Shown here piece by piece: positions 42,601 through 50,771 of a stretch of DNA of 64,000 bases; positions within the stretch are counted from its first letter, which is position 1, and each line of letters begins with the position of its first letter. The notes below the pieces were generated by a model. The model saw only the letters and a program-made list of their open reading frames with translations. It was not told where the DNA came from and made no database searches. Position numbers and translations under genes: made by a program. Origin of the DNA: Symbiodinium natans (lineage: Eukaryota; Sar; Dinophyceae; Suessiales; Symbiodiniaceae); contig CAJNDS010002125.1 of the NCBI GenBank assembly GCA_905221605.1, positions 394,809-458,808 on the forward strand. Direction: 5' to 3'.

Positions 42601-44758
42601 CTGAAGGGAATCGAGAGCGCCCACGTGGCTCATGCCGTCGACCACCAGCTTCGTCGTCTCGCCGAGCTTGATGTTAAACGGGCCCATGATCGGCTCCTTG
42701 ACGAAGGAATCCTTCAGATCCCCCGAATTGAGCAGGTTCATGCCCGCATAGCACTTGTCGATGGGTCCCGAGTAGATGTTGGCCAGCGTGCCAAGGTTGG
42801 GCTGCAAGATCTGCATGACCACGCCGTAGAATGCAATCTTTCCCTTGGTCATGCCCACAACGTCCGCGCTGCAGACCAAACCCGGCACGCAATTCGCGGC
42901 GAACTCGTTGTCAGCATGGGCAGAGTTCTGGAAGATGCTGAAGTAGGTGCAGCCTGCCGTGCCCATCTTGTTCATGTTCTTCTCTGCCACCGGACGGCAA
43001 CCATGATCCTTGAAGATTGTCTTGGCCAGCTCATCCGTGGGTCCGTAGAAGGTGTTCGTGTTGATGCCGGTCTGAATCTCCAAGGCGGAACCCCGGTTCT
43101 CGTCACAGCAGCTCCCCATCAACTGGAGCGAACCCAAGTTTGGACTCATAGTTTTCACGTCCTCAACGTAGTCCTTGATGGACTTCTCTGCGAGCTCCTC
43201 TCCAGTCACCGTCACGGAGGCGCGGGCCCAGGCGGAAGCGCGGGCCACGAGCCCCAGGCACAAGACGGCGAACAGCGACATGATCGATGTCAAGCAGAGG
43301 AGAGGAGATGAAAACCGGGCAGGGCTGAGCCAAGCTTGCTTGAGCCAGACCTGTTCCTCCGCAGCGTGTAAGACTTAAAGACTTAAAGAGCTGACACATA
43401 CTGCCAGACGGGCTTCAAACAGTGGCCTTTCTTCAGGGTCCAGCGTTGAGACCCTGGCCTTGGAGGTGAACTTCCGGAACACGGACTTCAGCTCCTGCGC
43501 CTCAGGAGCCCACCCGGAGCCTGATGAGCCCCCTTTTGTTGCGGCTACACTTCTAAACCTTGGGCACTTTCTTGGGGGGGGGAACTACTGCAGGGCTTTT
43601 CTCAGCACGCTGGGGTTTGGGGTCATCGGAACTTCTTTCTCATAGGGCTTCCGCATCCACTCCGGGCCTCATCCTTGGAGAAGCCCTCGTTGGCACGGAT
43701 GTAGGCCAAGACATGCACGCAGTCCTCTTGAGGCTCTGGGTTTCGGGCTTAGGGTTTTAGGGTTTTAGGGTTTAGGGTTTTAGGGTTTTAGGGTTGTAGG
43801 GTTTTAGGGTTTCAGGGTTTCAGGGTTTTGGGTTGGAGCGCGACTCAAAAACCCATCTGAAAGCCACACGGAAGCTGCTAAAAGCCGAGCCCGAAGGCGA
43901 TCCTCGAAGATGATACCATCCTCCACCCCGGAGGGGAAGAGGCTCTCCACAGCCTCCTCAATGACCTGCGCTGTGTTCTTACATAGGCAGGGGTTGGGGT
44001 TTGGGATATGTGTCCCGAGTGCATCCGGGGCTCGGGGACTTTCGAGCTGTCTCCGGTGTGCCTCGGAAGACCTTCTTTTACTTGGCACTTCGGAGGACTC
44101 TTGGTCTAGCTGTTCCTGATTTCCTGATCCCGATGTGCCCGAGACGCTCCAACTTGAGGTTCCGCCAGCTCTCCGCACCCCGGTCCCTTCTTGGGGACCC
44201 TGGCGAAGATATGGACTCGCGCATGCTGTTGTTCTTATACCTACCTATGTGATCCTATGTGTATATTCATAAATAGATGTATATACATACATATGTATAT
44301 ATATATATTCATATTTATATTTATTTAGTTATTTATATATCTCTTCTCTGTATAAGGAGGTACGTACTTGCATATTCATAGATACACATCCATATATATA
44401 CACACAATAAGGTACCGCAAAAGGGACGTCACAAATAAAGGAAAGCACAGACTTCCGCGCAAGCCAAGCGCCCGGCTGAGGAGTGGATGGTGTAGCCCAG
44501 CCTGCGCCCAGCAGCCCCACAGCAACCCAGACTGTCCTAGCAGAGCCGGGCTCAGCCGCGCTGCGCCAGGCGCAGGCCCCAACAAGCCCACGAACACAAA
44601 ACAAGGAAGCTCCAAACCTGGACTCTCGTTTCCTAAGCCCCTTGCACCCTTCGTTCGCTCCCTGGAACCCTTCCTACAGCCAACCCTTGGGTTGGAGCTC
44701 CGGAGCTCCTGCAGCACCCTGCAGCCTGTGTCTCTAATCTAAACCCAGTTTGTTTTTC

Positions 44759-44842
<84 letters not shown>

Positions 44843-47800
44843 AAAAAAAAGCGTAAAACCCTAAGACCCCACAGCCCTCAAACAGCCCCCGGAAGCCCTA
44901 GAAACTTTTCCTAGGACCTTAAAGCCCTGCGATCCAGTTGCCGGGCCCAGCTGGCTCAACTCCTGGGCCCCCCAACTTGAAGAAGAGCTCCGACAGCTCT
45001 TGCCTGCTGCAATGTGGTCTCTTGGGGAGTTTTTGCGGTTGGGGAGTTTGGTGTTTAGGTTGGTCTTTGTGTGTTCGGGTTTCGGGCTTAGGATTTTAAT
45101 TACGAGCTCCTCGCTTTCCGCGCGTGCTCTTTGGGGTGGGGATGCCAGGTTGAGGGCTGGCCACGGCTTACACGATGCTGACAAGACAACCCCAAAAAAA
45201 GGAAGCAACAACGCCGAGGCTGAGCTGAAATGCCGGGCCCTAAACCCGTCAACGGCCCCCCTTACCCGTTTTGCATCCGGGCTATGATGTCCTGCCCCCT
45301 AACCCTAAACCCTAAACCCTAAACCCTTTTTTTAACCCTAAACCCCCAAAGCCTAAACCCTAAACCCCGAAACGGCCCCAACAAACCCTGCTTTGGGCCC
45401 CCGTGCATGTCGAGGAAGCCCGAGTCGTCGTCGTCCATGGCGGCAAAGAGCGCCCGGAACCTGGGCTTCGGCTTCCCGGGGTTCCCTGAGCCCTAAAACC
45501 TCTGGGACCCAAAACCCTAAATCCTAAACCCTAAACCCTAAACCCTAATCCTAAACCCTAAACCCTGAATCCTAAACCCTAAACCCCCTCAACCCCCTAA
45601 ACCCTGAACCCCCTAAACCCGAAACCCCAAACCCCCTACACCCTAAACCCTAAACCCTGAATCTCGTTGTGGTGGTTGGGGAGGGGGGGGAGGTCGGCAC
45701 GCTGGTCTGGTGATGGGCTACGCTGCTGTGCGAGTTTTGGGGGGGTTCTGTAGGCTTTTCGAGATCTGATGCCGGGGCTGATCGAAACGATGAGAAGTCC
45801 TGTATTTTTAGGGAATCCATTTTTTGGGTGGTCTACATTGGCTGTCCCTTATTCTCATAAATTCCCATGTACGTATTGACTAAAGTTCAGCCCCGGAGCT
45901 CTTCGATCTCCTCTTCTGCCACGCACCTCGAACGGGTGAAAGGCCGGGCGTTGTCGACCCCAAAACACGGTTTTAGGGTTTAGGGTTTAGGGTTCAGGGT
46001 AGGGCCCCAGTGAACTTGCAGCCGGGCCCATATCTGTTGATAAGACATATTCCAACCAACAGGATTGCAGGGGTGAGTTGCCGGCCGCCGACAACTGGGA
46101 ATCGAACACCCTAAAGTACACTGTCCCATGAATGATGTCGTCTGAGTGGGCCCGTTTCATCCATTCCAAGTCAAATTCCCGTGGTCTTCCCGTCTCAAGG
46201 TCTCAAGCCCAACAGACACCACCGTGTGACTGGTCCTTGGGAACCTGTTGCTTGGACCTAAGAGGAATGGAACTTACAGGAGATTAGCTTCTTCTATGTC
46301 TCCGCCTAACCCTAAACCCTCAACCACACCCGGCGCTGCCTCATGATGCGGAGGAACTCCGGCCGGCTGATGCTTTGGATGGACTGCACGGCAGTGCCAT
46401 GAGGTCGTGAATGCTGCCCTCTGCTCTTGAACTCCTCTGTGGGCATCCCTTCCCAAGGTTATGTGGTGCCAACTGATGGCAAAATTCGGGTGGTCATTCA
46501 GCAGGGCATCGAACGGGCCAAGTCCGAAACCCATCGAATCAAACTTCAGCCGCTTCAATATGCACTTGTCATGGATGGTGGTTCCTGCAGCGAACGGCAG
46601 CTTCAGATCTGAGGGGCATCAGCTGCTTCCCTGAAGAGACAGAGCCCATTGATTCTGCTAAGCCCTTCCCTTAACTCAAGGCTTTCATCATCCGAGACGT
46701 CTCTTTGCCTTAGCCCTCAACACCCTTTCGAAGGCCTTCTCCAGGTACCGCTCGATGATGTCCCGCGCCTCCGCAATGCTCGTGGGATGGCCGCACCTGC
46801 GTCGGACCGGAGCCCAGGGGGCGTTTCTGGCTCTGCGCGGCCGTTGAGTGGGTGCCTTCCTGGTGTCCCACAAAAAACCCTAAAACCCTATAAACCCACA
46901 AAAATCATCGGAAAACCTGAGAGACAAAGCCTGTCGACTCTAAGCCCAGCACCAGCCCAGTGCACCCGCAAGCTCATCGGCTGAGAGCTCGCCTCCGCGG
47001 TTAGCATTGACTTGGAGGTTCAGGAACACTGCACTGTAGAACCCAATACAGGCTCCCTATGCTTTACACTTGCGTAGCACCCATGAACCTCAAAGTAGGG
47101 GCAGAATCCCCCGCCAGCCCAACCCACCTTCCCTCCCCCCACACGGACACATCGCCTGAGAGGTCCGCGTCGTAGCGGTCAAAGAGTGTGTAGAAGGCCT
47201 TGACCTGCGACGGGCAGCTTCGGGAGGCATTCAGACAGCTGGCACTTTGAGAGCGATTCCTGCAGCATGAGGCGCGAAAGATTGAGCAGTTCACCAAAGC
47301 GCCCCTGAATCTAGAACAACAACTTCAGAAGGCAGGCATTGCATGCTCATGACGCACCGCCTCTGACCGGGAGAAACCAAACCGGTCGTAGACCTAAGTT
47401 CAAGATGCAGCTTCGATAGACCCACGTATAGACCCACGTCTGGAGCCTGAACGACGCTGTCTAACTTGTTTAGCTCATCTGAAGGTGGCTGACATGCGCA
47501 TGCATGTTCCTGGCAATGCTCCGCCTTCGGTGGCGAGCAGTACGGCACCCTGGCGCTTCAGCTGGGGCTGGCACGATCTTCAGCACCAGCTCAAACCTTG
47601 GAGCGCAGGGAGGAGGAGCACGGCGCACACGACATGCCGGCGCCTACACTGCTTCCCCCCAACCCGCAAGCACTACGGTTCTTTTTTTGGGGGGGGTGGC
47701 GTTGTGTTCTCTAAGCTGGAATCGCGCACCTTGTCGATGCGCAACTAAAGGGGCTTGGGGTTCAGGCTGCCTTAGTGTCGGAGTGTTGCACAGGGGCCCC

Positions 47801-50771
47801 GTGCTCCTTCAGCTCCACGGTCCCGGACCTGGAGGAGGGCAGGTTCTGCGCAAGGGGGGGGCTTTGTGGGCTTTCGGCTGTGAAACATTTCAAGGGGTTC
47901 TCTAGGGGGGGCCCCTCTTAGGGGGGGCATTTTGTGAGGATCCCGAAACCCTAAACCCCAAACCCTAAACCCTAAACCCTAAGAGGGGCTCGAGCGATTC
48001 TACACAGCTCAGCTTCGCGGGTTGCAGCTCTCCCGCGCCTGTCGCGATCCACCTCCTCGAAGATCTCATCCAACGTCTCCCTGCGACCAAGCTCTGGGGA
48101 CCCTAGGCCTCCAACCTCCGGGTTTAGGGTTTAGGGTTTAGGGTTTTGGGTTTGGGGTATGGGGTTTAGGGTTTAGGGTTTAGGGAGTGGTCATTGCTGG
48201 CTCTTGCTCGGTCCATTGTTGGGTTTAGGGTTTAGGGTTCAGGGTTTGGGTTTGTGTCCCTCCCTGCAGGGGTTTAGGGCTTGGGCATGTTTAGGGCTTG
48301 TCATCAAACTTCTTCAAGATCCCCAGAACCCTAGACCAGCCTGTTCACGGAGTAGCCGGTGTCCCAGAGAAGCCGGCGCAGCTCTGACTTATCGATGGAC
48401 CCTGGCAGTGTCTGCGAAGGCTGTTTTAAGGGTTTAAGGGTTCAGGGTGTAGGAGCGGTTTTGGGTGGCCTTGAATACCTCAACGCGCAACCGTCTAGGG
48501 TCGTTATTACCAGATGTGTATAAACAGAAGGTGTTTAAGGTTAGGGGGGAAGAACAAAAAGGGCTTTAGACGCGGTGCCAGAGGCTCGTCTCCCCGAAGC
48601 CGCGTTGCCTAGATGTCTGAGGGCATAACAGTTGAATACACCCCCGACTCGTCGCCAACTCGACCAGGACGTCGGCAAAAAAGCACCCCTAAGCTTAAAG
48701 GAGAAGGGACTACCCTCAGCAGCACCCGCCATTGAAATACAAGGAAGCCTCCCCCCCCCTTTGGGCCTGAGCTATCTTCGTCCAGCTGCTCGAACTGCGC
48801 CTGGAGATGCAAAAAAAAAGAGAGGCTCCGTTTTCCCCTCGTTTTGTTAAGTCGGGGGGGGGGGGGGGGGGTCGGGTTCAGGGCTTGTTTTTTGAGGGGG
48901 GGGGGGTGGGTTGACTTTTTCCTTCCGGGATTTAGGGCGTTTTGTTGGGGCGAGTAAGGGGAGGGAGGAAGGCGAGTTCAAGCTCGCAGGGGTTGAGGGT
49001 GTTAGGGGTTTTGGGGCTTCGAGTAGGGGCCTTGATCTGCTGCGCGCGGTGCACCTCGAAGTGATGGATGACCTTGGCGGTCTAGGGTTTAGGGTTTAGG
49101 GTTTGGGGTTTGGGGTTTAGGGTTTAGGGTGGAGGGTTTTTAGGGTTTAGGGTTTAGGGTTTAGGGTTTAGGGTTTAGGGTTTAGGGTTTAGGGTTTAGG
49201 GTTTAGGGTTTAGGGTGTTTCTTTTGAGCGGGGGCCCTTGCGAGGAGCTCAGGATGTGGTTGACACACCAGGGTTTAGGGTTCAGGGCGCAACTTTGGGA
49301 CAGGAGTTGAGGGAACTTCTGATGTAAGGGTCTCCATCTTTAGCTGCCATTCAACCTGCAGCTGGTCTTCATTCGAAGGTAGAAGGCTACGGGCTAGGAG
49401 AGGAAGCTTAAGGGTCAATGGGCTGGTGGTGGCATGTGTGCGATCTGGCTTCAGATCTGCCAGCAGGGGTCCTATTTTTTGAAACTAAAGGGTCGCTGGT
49501 GCTCTGGAACACGTTCCCAAGCCCACGCAGAGCATGCAGGGAGCCACCGCGAACTCATCCAGCGCCAGCGGCTGATCCATGGAACTTCGGTACAGCAGCG
49601 TGAGCAATGAGTCCTGGAACGCAAGGCTCACCACTCGTCAGGATTCCTTTTCGGGTGAGGGTTGAGGGCTTAAACTTGGGCCCCTCAAGTTCAACTTTGT
49701 TCTGGCTGACTGTCTAAACAGCATCCCTTAAGAGTTATCAAGTCAAGCTGCAGGAGCTCTCTTGGAACCCAAAGGAAGAGCATGAAACAATGGGCGCAAG
49801 AGGGCCCACCATGCGGCTCGGGCTTAGGCTTGAAGCCCACCCCTCCCCGAAACTTTCTAAACCCTAAACCCGAAACCCTAAACCTGAACCCTAAACCCTA
49901 AACCCTAAACCCTGAACCCCCAACCCCACACGCCGGGTGCCTCGATGCGCTTTGGGTCCGGACTGAGGTAGCTCAGCGCCTGCGGGGCGACGTTGGGCTT
50001 CGGGATCCCTTTGCGCTTGGGGGGTTATAGGGGGGGGGGGGGGTCTTTGGGATGAGGGATGTTTAGGGCCTCCGGGATTTTGATTGAGGTTTTGCGGCCT
50101 GAAGGGTTTTCGGTTCTCTGGGCACAGCGCAGATCCCCCCCCTCTGACACTAACGCTGCCCTCCTCCCCGTGTCGGCTCCGGGGCCTCTAGCGCGCGGGG
50201 CAGGCGGTCGATGGGCAGGCCTGGCGTGTGGTTCATGGGCGCGCATGGCCCAAGTGCAACTGGGTTTAGGGCCGATTTGAGGGTCGAGAGGCGCTCTTGT
50301 CCGGGCTTGGGTTGAGGGCAGTTCTTTGGGAGGTCTTGCGAGGCGGTTTTGTTCAACTCCCGTTGATGGCTGTGTCCGTTGAAGCAATCCGGCTCCTGGG
50401 TTTCTCAGTGGAGTCAAAGAATCGCTTTTTTTACGAGAGGCACCGCAGTTCGTCCGTGTCCTCGCTATTGATACCTTGAAGCCTCCGTTCGGCTCTCGCA
50501 CAAAAACGCCTTTTACTCACTGAAGAAGGGCTCCAAGAGATCAGAGTCTCACAAGCCGCTGCCCGCACCGGAATAGGAGCCTCAGTTCCCAACCGGGACA
50601 AGGCAATGAGGACGAGTGGGTTACCTAAACCCTTTTTCAACCCAGGCCCCCTAAACCCTAAAACCTAAACCCTAAACCCTAAGCCCTCACAAAAAGCCAA
50701 TAACAGAAGCCCCAAGGAGCCGTAGAAGAAGACGGCCAGCAGGCCCACGGCCGCTGTGCCCGCCAACAAGC
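36640..50771 (-). CDS. EF-hand protein gene with many small exons; hosts the tandem array in one intron
   Basis: Calcium-binding protein with several EF-hands on the minus strand. Firm in-frame chain: 49,941-49,979 and 49,548-49,613 (joined ALSYLSPDPKRIEDSLLTLL), 49,031-49,072 (VIHHFEVHRAQQIK), 48,767-48,800 (AQFEQLDEDSSG), 48,341-48,401 (SIDKSELRRLLWDTGYSVNR) and about 48,010-48,080 (LDEIFEEVDRDRRGRAATRE). Further exons: 47,142-47,204 (VKAFYTLFDRYDADLSGDVS), 46,736-46,768 (ARDIIERYLEK), about 46,332-46,385 (SISRPEFLRIMRQRR), 45,404-45,460 (FRALFAAMDDDDSGFLDMHG), 43,927-43,965 (VIEEAVESLFPSG), 43,459-43,494 (ELKSVFRKFTSK), 38,126-38,168 (GRDELREFELTRALS), about 36,650-36,690 (GEFLKLVRHLREE). 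Upstream, 50,700-50,771 encodes a membrane helix (AVGLLAVFFYGSLGLLLL) and 50,521-50,581 APIPVRAAACETLISWSP. One EF loop (DEDSSG then SIDKSE) is split by an intron. Partners and function are unknown; the number of genes in this span could be two. Confidence 0.65.
37905..38098. repeat. Four tandem units of about 55 bp (CATGGTAGGGA...AGCTAACTCC)
   Basis: GGTAGGGAT or similar, then AAGG-AGCTAACTCCC, then TATTCACA recurs four times with indels, ending just left of the EF-hand exon 38,126-38,168. It may be expanded units of an intron element. Confidence 0.75.
38208..38295. repeat. Telomeric array beside the gene array
   Basis: About twelve perfect TTTAGGG units between the EF-hand exon 38,126-38,168 and the left edge of the 373-aa gene array. 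Confidence 0.95.
38782..39903 (-). CDS. 373-aa secreted protein, array copy 1
   Basis: Intronless 373-codon gene; no known family was recognised. Residues 1-21 form a signal peptide (core LFAVLCLGLV, likely cut after ARASA). The mature part has eight Cys (62, 63, 99, 115, 135, 141, 181, 233), enough for four disulfides, and one N-glycosylation sequon (NTS, about 235). Residues 267-312 are a charged Ala/Lys/Glu helix, probably coiled coil, with a PPP break, then a small basic tail. It is presumably secreted or routed through the ER. Copy 1 differs from the others at residue 299 (Glu, not Lys) and 317 (Lys, not Arg). The start is the Met directly before the signal peptide; a spliced-leader-like motif lies 46 nt upstream. 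Confidence 0.88.
   Translation of the reverse strand: MTSIMSLFAVLCLGLVARASAWARASVTVTGEELAEKSIKDYVEDVKTMSPNLGSLQLMGSCCDENRGSALEIQTGINTNTFYGPTDELAKTIFKDHGCRPVAEKNMNKMGTAGCTYFSIFQNSAHADNEFAANCVPGLVCSADVVGMTKGKIAFYGVVMQILQPNLGTLANIYSGPIDKCYAGMNLLNSGDLKDSFVKEPIMGPFNIKLGETTKLVVDGMSHVGALDSLQSCQNTSDIGYLFVHKNLYWSSQKDTVDLGAFTEYKASKAAAKDAEAKQKQLEQMSSAMGKGDAKAAEETLEEAHADVPPPKAEVDKSAVTSAKNAGKLSVPVGGKIDIKGVPKEDSAAVVKALGLGDKVHIDRRLSEPERLI
39935..39957 (-). promoter_or_regulatory. Relict spliced-leader-like motifs, copy 1
   Basis: On the gene strand TGGCTCAAG (39,949-39,957) equals the last nine bases of the dinoflagellate spliced leader, followed at once by a second similar word CTTGGCTCAG (39,935-39,944). 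A double motif fits repeated trans-splicing and re-integration. The matches are short, so this is suggestive only. Confidence 0.5.
40477..41598 (-). CDS. 373-aa secreted protein, array copy 2
   Basis: Intronless, same length and features as copy 1: signal peptide, eight mature Cys, one NTS sequon, charged helix. It has Lys at 299 and Arg at 317. It is separated from copy 1 by 573 bp of non-coding DNA, which must hold both the 3' end of this copy and the 5' signals of copy 1. No AATAAA-like signal or TATA box stands out, as expected for dinoflagellates. The protein is identical to copy 3 by eye. Confidence 0.88.
   Translation of the reverse strand: MTSIMSLFAVLCLGLVARASAWARASVTVTGEELAEKSIKDYVEDVKTMSPNLGSLQLMGSCCDENRGSALEIQTGINTNTFYGPTDELAKTIFKDHGCRPVAEKNMNKMGTAGCTYFSIFQNSAHADNEFAANCVPGLVCSADVVGMTKGKIAFYGVVMQILQPNLGTLANIYSGPIDKCYAGMNLLNSGDLKDSFVKEPIMGPFNIKLGETTKLVVDGMSHVGALDSLQSCQNTSDIGYLFVHKNLYWSSQKDTVDLGAFTEYKASKAAAKDAEAKQKQLEQMSSAMGKGDAKAAEKTLEEAHADVPPPKAEVDRSAVTSAKNAGKLSVPVGGKIDIKGVPKEDSAAVVKALGLGDKVHIDRRLSEPERLI
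41630..41652 (-). promoter_or_regulatory. Relict spliced-leader-like motifs, copy 2
   Basis: Same double motif as in copy 1 (TGGCTCAAG then CTTGGCTCAG), 1,695 bp further on. Confidence 0.5.
42172..43293 (-). CDS. 373-aa secreted protein, array copy 3
   Basis: Intronless, with the same protein as copy 2. The few nucleotide differences seen from copy 2 (two near 43,188 and 43,201 in the start region, one near 42,952) are silent. Near-identity at the DNA level indicates recent duplication or gene conversion. This copy is first in transcription direction and its unit ends at 43,451, only 7 bp from the host exon's splice donor. Confidence 0.88.
   Translation of the reverse strand: MTSIMSLFAVLCLGLVARASAWARASVTVTGEELAEKSIKDYVEDVKTMSPNLGSLQLMGSCCDENRGSALEIQTGINTNTFYGPTDELAKTIFKDHGCRPVAEKNMNKMGTAGCTYFSIFQNSAHADNEFAANCVPGLVCSADVVGMTKGKIAFYGVVMQILQPNLGTLANIYSGPIDKCYAGMNLLNSGDLKDSFVKEPIMGPFNIKLGETTKLVVDGMSHVGALDSLQSCQNTSDIGYLFVHKNLYWSSQKDTVDLGAFTEYKASKAAAKDAEAKQKQLEQMSSAMGKGDAKAAEKTLEEAHADVPPPKAEVDRSAVTSAKNAGKLSVPVGGKIDIKGVPKEDSAAVVKALGLGDKVHIDRRLSEPERLI
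43325..43347 (-). promoter_or_regulatory. Relict spliced-leader-like motifs, copy 3
   Basis: Same double motif as in copies 1 and 2, at the same distance from the start codon. Confidence 0.5.
43745..43830. repeat. TTTTAGGG-type variant tract
   Basis: About ten units AGGGTTTT with TTTCAGGG variants, between EF-hand exons at 43.48 and 43.95 kb. Confidence 0.85.
44260..44345. repeat. AT-rich microsatellite
   Basis: TATA and TTTA runs, non-coding. The region 44,350-44,760 beyond it shows no exon I can support. Confidence 0.85.
44763..44845. repeat. GA dinucleotide repeat
   Basis: About 38 GA units with two GACA interruptions, within an EF-hand gene intron. Confidence 0.95.
45300..45665. repeat. 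CCCTAAA tracts on both sides of an EF-hand exon
   Basis: Tracts 45,300-45,375 and 45,495-45,665 flank the 45,404-45,460 exon, a clear example of a small exon embedded in telomeric intron DNA. Confidence 0.9.
45805..45857. repeat. Introner-like element, family D (diverged)
   Basis: TAGGGAATCC, TTTTTTGGGTGGTCTACATT, then TGTCCCTTATTCTC parallels the family D core and 3' part. It lies in an EF-hand gene intron. Confidence 0.45.
47008..47099. repeat. Introner-like element, family F, in EF-hand gene intron
   Basis: Starts TTGACTTGGAGGTTCAGG and ends GCACCCATGAACCTCAAAGT: inverted ends ACTTGGAGGTTCA and TGAACCTCAAAGT, 92 bp. It lies between EF-hand exons 46,736-46,768 and 47,142-47,204. Confidence 0.6.
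49082..49220. repeat. Telomeric array (TTTAGGG orientation)
   Basis: About 18 units with a few TTTGGGG variants, starting 10 bp from the EF-hand gene exon 49,031-49,072. Confidence 0.95.

Larger units (their letters stand above)
38416..43451 (-). repeat. Three-copy tandem gene array, 1,695-bp unit
   Basis: Corresponding points recur at exactly 1,695 bp (gene starts 39,903, 41,598 and 43,293; left-edge motif at 38,416 and 40,111). The span is 5,036 bp, 49 bp short of three full units: the segment corresponding to 40,062-40,110 is present only at the two internal junctions. Copies 2 and 3 differ at only a few bases; copy 1 (38.4-40.1 kb) is more diverged in both coding and flanking sequence. 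The entire array lies in the EF-hand gene intron 38,169-43,458, in the same orientation as its host. Confidence 0.93.

Noticed and set aside
47205-47300. Alternative frame NLSRLMLQESLSKCQLSEC upstream of an EF-hand exon
   Set aside because: It looks coding but is in a different frame from the EF-hand exon with no room for an intron between, so it was left out of the model. It may be a separate exon or a frameshift.
48853-48906. G-quadruplex regulatory sites at long G-runs (also 12,018, 19,287, 50,031)
   Set aside because: The runs are real, but G-runs are common throughout the window and nothing ties them to regulation. They may also contain sequencing length errors.
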